NCBI RefSeq assembly: GCF_014647075.1
Contig: NZ_BMOM01000017.1
Span: forward strand, 1-64,000
Length of the DNA stretch: 64,000 bases
Direction: 5' to 3'
Origin: Deinococcus aerophilus
GTDB lineage: Bacteria; Deinococcota; Deinococci; Deinococcales; Deinococcaceae
The notes under the pieces are model-generated. The model was not told the origin of the DNA. It saw only the letters and a program-made list of their open reading frames with translations, and did not search any database. A program made the position numbers and the translations under genes. Positions 61,106-64,000 of the stretch are shown here, one piece after another; within the stretch, counting starts at the first letter, position 1; the number at the start of each line of letters is the position of its first letter.

Positions 61106-62611
61106 TTATCCCGCGCCCAGATCACGGGGGCGGTAGGTAACGGCCTCGGCCAGGTGGGTCTCGCGGATGTCCTCGCTGCCGGCCAGATCGGCCACGGTCC
61201 GGGCCACCCGCACCACCCGGTCAAAGCCCCGTCCGGTCAGGCCCAGCTGGCGGGCCGCCGCCCGCGCAAAGGCCTCGGGGCCGGAGGCCAGGGCGGCGTG
61301 CCGGCGCAGGGCCTGACCGGAGAGGTCGCTGTTGCGGGTGCCCTGACGGCTCAGCATGCGCCCGCGCGCCTGCACCACCCGCTCGCGGACCGGCGCGGAC
61401 GGCTCGGGTTCGGGGGCGCGGGTCAGTTCGTCAACCGTCAGGCGCGGCACCCGGCACACCAGATCCAGCCGGTCGAGCAGCGGTCCGCTGATCCGCGCGG
61501 CGTAGCGGGCCCGCTCGGAGGGCGTGCAGCTGCAAGCCTTTTCCGGATCGTTCAGGTGACCGCACGGGCACGGATTCATGGCCGCGATCAGCTGAAAGCG
61601 CGCCGGATACTCCACGGTGGCCCGCGCCCGGCTGATGGTGACGGTGCCGTCCTCCAGCGGCTGGCGCAGGGTTTCCAGGGCCTTGCGGCTGAATTCGGGA
61701 AACTCATCGAGAAACAGCACGCCGCGGTGGGCCAGACTGACCTCGCCGGGACGCGGCACGCTGCCGCCGCCGATCAGGCCGGCGTCCGAGACGGTGTGGT
61801 GGGGTGCCCGGTACGGAGCACCCAGATTCAGAGCGCCGCGGGTGGTCAGCAGGCCCGCCGCCGAGTGGATGCGCGTGACCTCCAGCGCCTCGGCCCGCGA
61901 CAGCGGAGGCAGCAGCCCCGGCGCACGGCGCGCGAGCATGGTCTTGCCGCTGCCCGGCGAGCCCACCAGCAGCAGATTGTGGCCGCCGGCCAGCGAGATC
62001 TCCAGCGCCCGGCGGGCCGCGCCCTGTCCCTTGAGGTCCGCGAGGTCCAGGTGCCGTCCCTCAGGGTCGTCCGCCTCGGGCGGCGGGGTGACGGGAAGGA
62101 GAATCTGCCCGCTGAGATGGCGCACCGCGTCCAGCAGCGTGGGTGCGCCGTAGACCCTCAGGCCATCGATCAGGGCGGCCTCGCGGGCGTTGCCGTGGGG
62201 CAGCAGGGCAGGCAGGCGCAGCGAGTCGGCGAGCAGCGCGAGGTTGACCGCCCCCGCGATGGGCCGCAGGCTGCCGTCGAGCGCCAGTTCCCCGGCACAC
62301 ACCAGACCGTCCAGCGCACCTGCGGGCAGCAGGTCCTGAGCCGCGAGCAGTCCCAGCGCAATGGGCAGGTCGTACAGCGGCCCTTCCTTGCGCAGGTCCG
62401 CCGGGGCCAGGTTCACCGTGATGCGCGCCGCCGGAAACGGCAACCCGGCGTTGCGCACCGCCGCCCGCACCCGCTCGCGCGCCTCGCTGACCGCCTGATC
62501 GGGCAGCCCCACCACCGTGAAGGCCGGCAAACCCGGCGATACGTCCACCTCCACCTCGACCGGCACGGCGTCCACCCCGATCAGCGCCACGCTGCGGGCA
62601 CGGGCCAGCAT
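61106..62611 (-). CDS. comM: ComM/YifB family Mg-chelatase-like AAA+ ATPase
   Basis: A 501-residue protein. Domain order is an N-terminal Lon-like ChlI domain (about 1-165), an AAA+ core with Walker A GSPGSGKT near residue 217 and Walker B-like FLDEFPEF, the family hallmark NPCPCGH (a cysteine pair), and a C-terminal helical domain ([13 protein letters not shown]). In naturally competent bacteria ComM is a hexameric helicase that promotes branch migration during transformation, fitting the transformable genus. The ATG at 62611 overlaps the stop of an in-frame-unrelated 19-codon frame (TGATG). TTG 62656 is an alternative start. Confidence 0.92.
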   Translation of the reverse strand: MLARARSVALIGVDAVPVEVEVDVSPGLPAFTVVGLPDQAVSEARERVRAAVRNAGLPFPAARITVNLAPADLRKEGPLYDLPIALGLLAAQDLLPAGALDGLVCAGELALDGSLRPIAGAVNLALLADSLRLPALLPHGNAREAALIDGLRVYGAPTLLDAVRHLSGQILLPVTPPPEADDPEGRHLDLADLKGQGAARRALEISLAGGHNLLLVGSPGSGKTMLARRAPGLLPPLSRAEALEVTRIHSAAGLLTTRGALNLGAPYRAPHHTVSDAGLIGGGSVPRPGEVSLAHRGVLFLDEFPEFSRKALETLRQPLEDGTVTISRARATVEYPARFQLIAAMNPCPCGHLNDPEKACSCTPSERARYAARISGPLLDRLDLVCRVPRLTVDELTRAPEPEPSAPVRERVVQARGRMLSRQGTRNSDLSGQALRRHAALASGPEAFARAAARQLGLTGRGFDRVVRVARTVADLAGSEDIRETHLAEAVTYRPRDLGAG

Positions 62612-62668
62612 CAGAACGGTCCGGCGCGGTGACGGACGCCGTGAAGGGCGCGGCAAAGGCAGAGGCTC
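62609..62668 (-). CDS. Possible 19-codon upstream open frame of comM
   Basis: GTG at 62668 reads 19 codons (starts [10 protein letters not shown]) and stops at TGA 62611-62609, which overlaps the comM ATG as TGATG. The TAAACT box at 62679-62684 puts its start at leaderless spacing, seven bases plus. If translated it would couple to comM. It may be chance, so confidence is low. Confidence 0.3.
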
Positions 62669-62678
62669 ACGCCTCCGA

Positions 62679-62684
62679 GTTTAC
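62679..62684 (-). promoter_or_regulatory. Candidate -10 box upstream of comM
   Basis: TAAACT on the minus strand, just ahead of the 19-codon frame. Confidence 0.4.
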
Positions 62685-62708
62685 CAGAGGCTTCCTGCCG
62701 GACAGCAG

Positions 62709-62733
62709 AAAAAAGCCGCCCTGGAGGGACGGC
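62709..62733 (-). terminator. Intrinsic terminator of tatA
   Basis: Minus strand: GCCG-bulge-CCC paired with GGGCGGC over a 4-base loop, then TTTTTT. It separates tatA from comM. Confidence 0.8.
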
Positions 62734-62754
62734 GCTGGGGGATGACGGGGGGGG

Positions 62755-63099
62755 TCAGCTCCGGACCGCTTCCTCGCCCTTCTCCAGATTCACAGGGTCC
62801 AGATTCGCGGGTCGGGAGGCCACCTCGGTCCCGGCCGGCACCGGGGCCACTGAACTGGGCGTGACGCTGGCGGCAGCGACCGGCTGGGGCGGCACCGAGG
62901 CGTGGATGGTCTGCGTGGGGGTTGCGGCGGGAGTATTCAGGCCGCCCTCGAACTCTTCCTTGAGGCCCTGGGTGCTCTTGCGGAATTCACGCAGGCCCGC
63001 GCCCAGGCTCTTGCCGAGTTCGGGCAGCTTGCGGGGCCCAAAGACCACCAGGGCGACAATCAGGATCACGATCAGTTCTGCGGGTCCAATGTTGGGCAT
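62755..63099 (-). CDS. tatA: Sec-independent protein translocase subunit TatA
   Basis: A 114-residue TatA/TatE protein: one short N-terminal membrane helix (AELIVILIVALVVFG, residues about 7-21), the hinge F-G-P-R-K-L-P-E-L-G-K-S, and an amphipathic helix (about 28-45). The tail from about residue 50 is long and rich in Pro, Ala, Thr and Val. TatA forms the pore through which folded proteins pass. GGAGG is five bases before the ATG. tatC is not adjacent in the window. Confidence 0.94.
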   Translation of the reverse strand: MPNIGPAELIVILIVALVVFGPRKLPELGKSLGAGLREFRKSTQGLKEEFEGGLNTPAATPTQTIHASVPPQPVAAASVTPSSVAPVPAGTEVASRPANLDPVNLEKGEEAVRS

Positions 63100-63189
63100 G
63101 TGTACCTCCGTGTCGGACGGAGCCGGATGTGGGTGGGGGGTGGAGGCGGCGTCCTGAGGTCAGTGTAAGCCCGCCCGGTGAACTGGGGG

Positions 63190-64000
63190 TCAGAGGCCGG
63201 TGAGCGCCGGTGAAGGTCGGTCCCGGTAGGCGCGCAGCGTGCCGTCCATGAACGCCACGTACAGCGTGCCGGCGGCGGCGAGCGGGGTGGCCTGCACGCC
63301 GGTCGTTTCCTGCCGGGACCAGCGCAGCGCCCCCGTGCGGATGTCCAGCGCACACAGCTGGCCCGCCTCACACGCCAGAAACACCACGCCCGCGCTGATC
63401 ACCGGGCTGGCGGTCACGCGGCCCGCCATGCGGTGCGCCCACAGGTCCTCGCCGTCGTGCAGGCGCAGAGCGCGCACGGTTCCGTCCCAGCCGGCCAGAA
63501 TCGCCACTCCCTCCGCGCCCGCGGCCCCGGCGCGCGTGACGGCGGGCGAGGCCCATACCTCGTCTTCCAGGTCGTAGGTCCACAGAATGGGGTCGCGGCC
63601 TTTCAGGGCCGCGCGGCCCGAGGCGGCGCTCAGGGCCAGGGCATGCACCTCGCCCTCCCAGGTCGCCACCACCAGCGTCGCCTCACCGGCCCCGGTGGGC
63701 AGCAGCGCGGGGGTTCCGTGTACCGTGCCGACCTCGACCTTCCACAGCGGGCTGCCGCTGCGGGCATCCAGGGCATGCAGCCAGCCGTTCTCGTCACACA
63801 CCAGGGCCGCGCCCGCCCACACCAGCGGGCTGGCCGCCACCGGGCCGTCGGTGCGGTAGGCCCACGACAGTTCGCCGCTGCGGGCGCTCAGGGCGTGCAG
63901 GTGCCCGTCGCGGCTGGACGCGAGCACCTGCCCGGCCCACAGGGTCGGGGCGCCGGTCAGTTCGGCGCGCGCCTGATGCCGCCAGACCTCCGCGCCGCTG
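63190..64000 (-). CDS. PQQ-like beta-propeller protein (BamB-like), 5' end missing
   Basis: The frame is open to the window edge. Visible are about 270 C-terminal residues made of repeats of the PQQ/Trp-docking type: LWAGQVLASSRDGHLHALSARSGELSW, then further copies around VCDENGWLHALDARSGSPLWK, ILAGWDGTVRALRLHDGEDLW, ACEAGQLCALDIRTGALRW and VAFMDGTLRAYRD (each given in part). Such eight-bladed propellers include BamB and dehydrogenases; no catalytic residues can be judged here. An internal ATG at 63927 is not a likely start because the repeats continue upstream. Confidence 0.8.
   Translation of the reverse strand, partial: SGAEVWRHQARAELTGAPTLWAGQVLASSRDGHLHALSARSGELSWAYRTDGPVAASPLVWAGAALVCDENGWLHALDARSGSPLWKVEVGTVHGTPALLPTGAGEATLVVATWEGEVHALALSAASGRAALKGRDPILWTYDLEDEVWASPAVTRAGAAGAEGVAILAGWDGTVRALRLHDGEDLWAHRMAGRVTASPVISAGVVFLACEAGQLCALDIRTGALRWSRQETTGVQATPLAAAGTLYVAFMDGTLRAYRDRPSPALTGL

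Overview
The window is high-GC bacterial DNA that fits a Deinococcus chromosome. Reasons: a giant TamB-like envelope protein, a [LysW]-lysine hydrolase (the LysW lysine pathway is known from Deinococcus-Thermus and some archaea), several small hydrophilic proteins of a Deinococcus type, and many genes with a TANNNT -10 box only 6-9 bases before the start codon, as expected for the leaderless mRNAs common in this genus. The genus is inferred from protein character; no database search was possible.

Layout. 1-80: end of an IS5-type element abutting the stop codon of an acylphosphatase gene. 0.5-10.4 kb: one 3311-codon TamB/DUF490 gene. 10.5-20.9 kb: ABC-F ATPase, cupin, tRNA hydroxylase TrhO, methyltransferase, Mfd, a two-gene secreted/lipoprotein unit (MliC-like) and a DUF1345 membrane protein. 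21-24.8 kb: a three-gene molybdenum hydroxylase operon (small, large and medium subunits; form II CoxL-like). 25.4-30.7 kb: NDH-2-like oxidoreductase, a gene broken by a 7-bp duplication, small membrane proteins, a paired SMR exporter, an ABC permease remnant and a TipAS-type MerR regulator with a 19-bp-spacer promoter. 30.9-37.6 kb: AGCS symporter, a PASTA protein with a kinase-lobe-like N-terminus, cysteine desulfurase, NIF3-like protein and two small hydrophilic proteins.

37.8-41.4 kb: a Nudix-valS operon under a T-box leader. 41.4-50.9 kb: DUF4388 protein, ADP-ribosylglycohydrolase overlapping a nucleotidyltransferase, YchF, murD-ftsW, TrmFO, and mscS-DUF218. 50.9-58.2 kb: DUF305 protein, small proteins, VOC and GNAT enzymes, a DUF4258 gene behind a possible attenuator or small RNA, a UBP zinc finger, an MFS transporter, a 53-residue membrane peptide and an SLC13/RCK permease. 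58.4-64 kb: lysK, a bPH-like membrane protein, a small acidic protein, comM/yifB, tatA, and the start-less part of a BamB-like beta-propeller.

Most of this is core or housekeeping sequence. The least ordinary items are the very long TamB, the PASTA protein with a degenerate kinase lobe, the T-box-controlled Nudix-ValRS pair, the terminator-bearing leader at 53.4 kb, the decayed loci at 26.6-27.3 and 29.4-29.8 kb, and the recurring leaderless promoter signature, which fixes several start codons. I found no CRISPR array, tRNA, rRNA or prophage.
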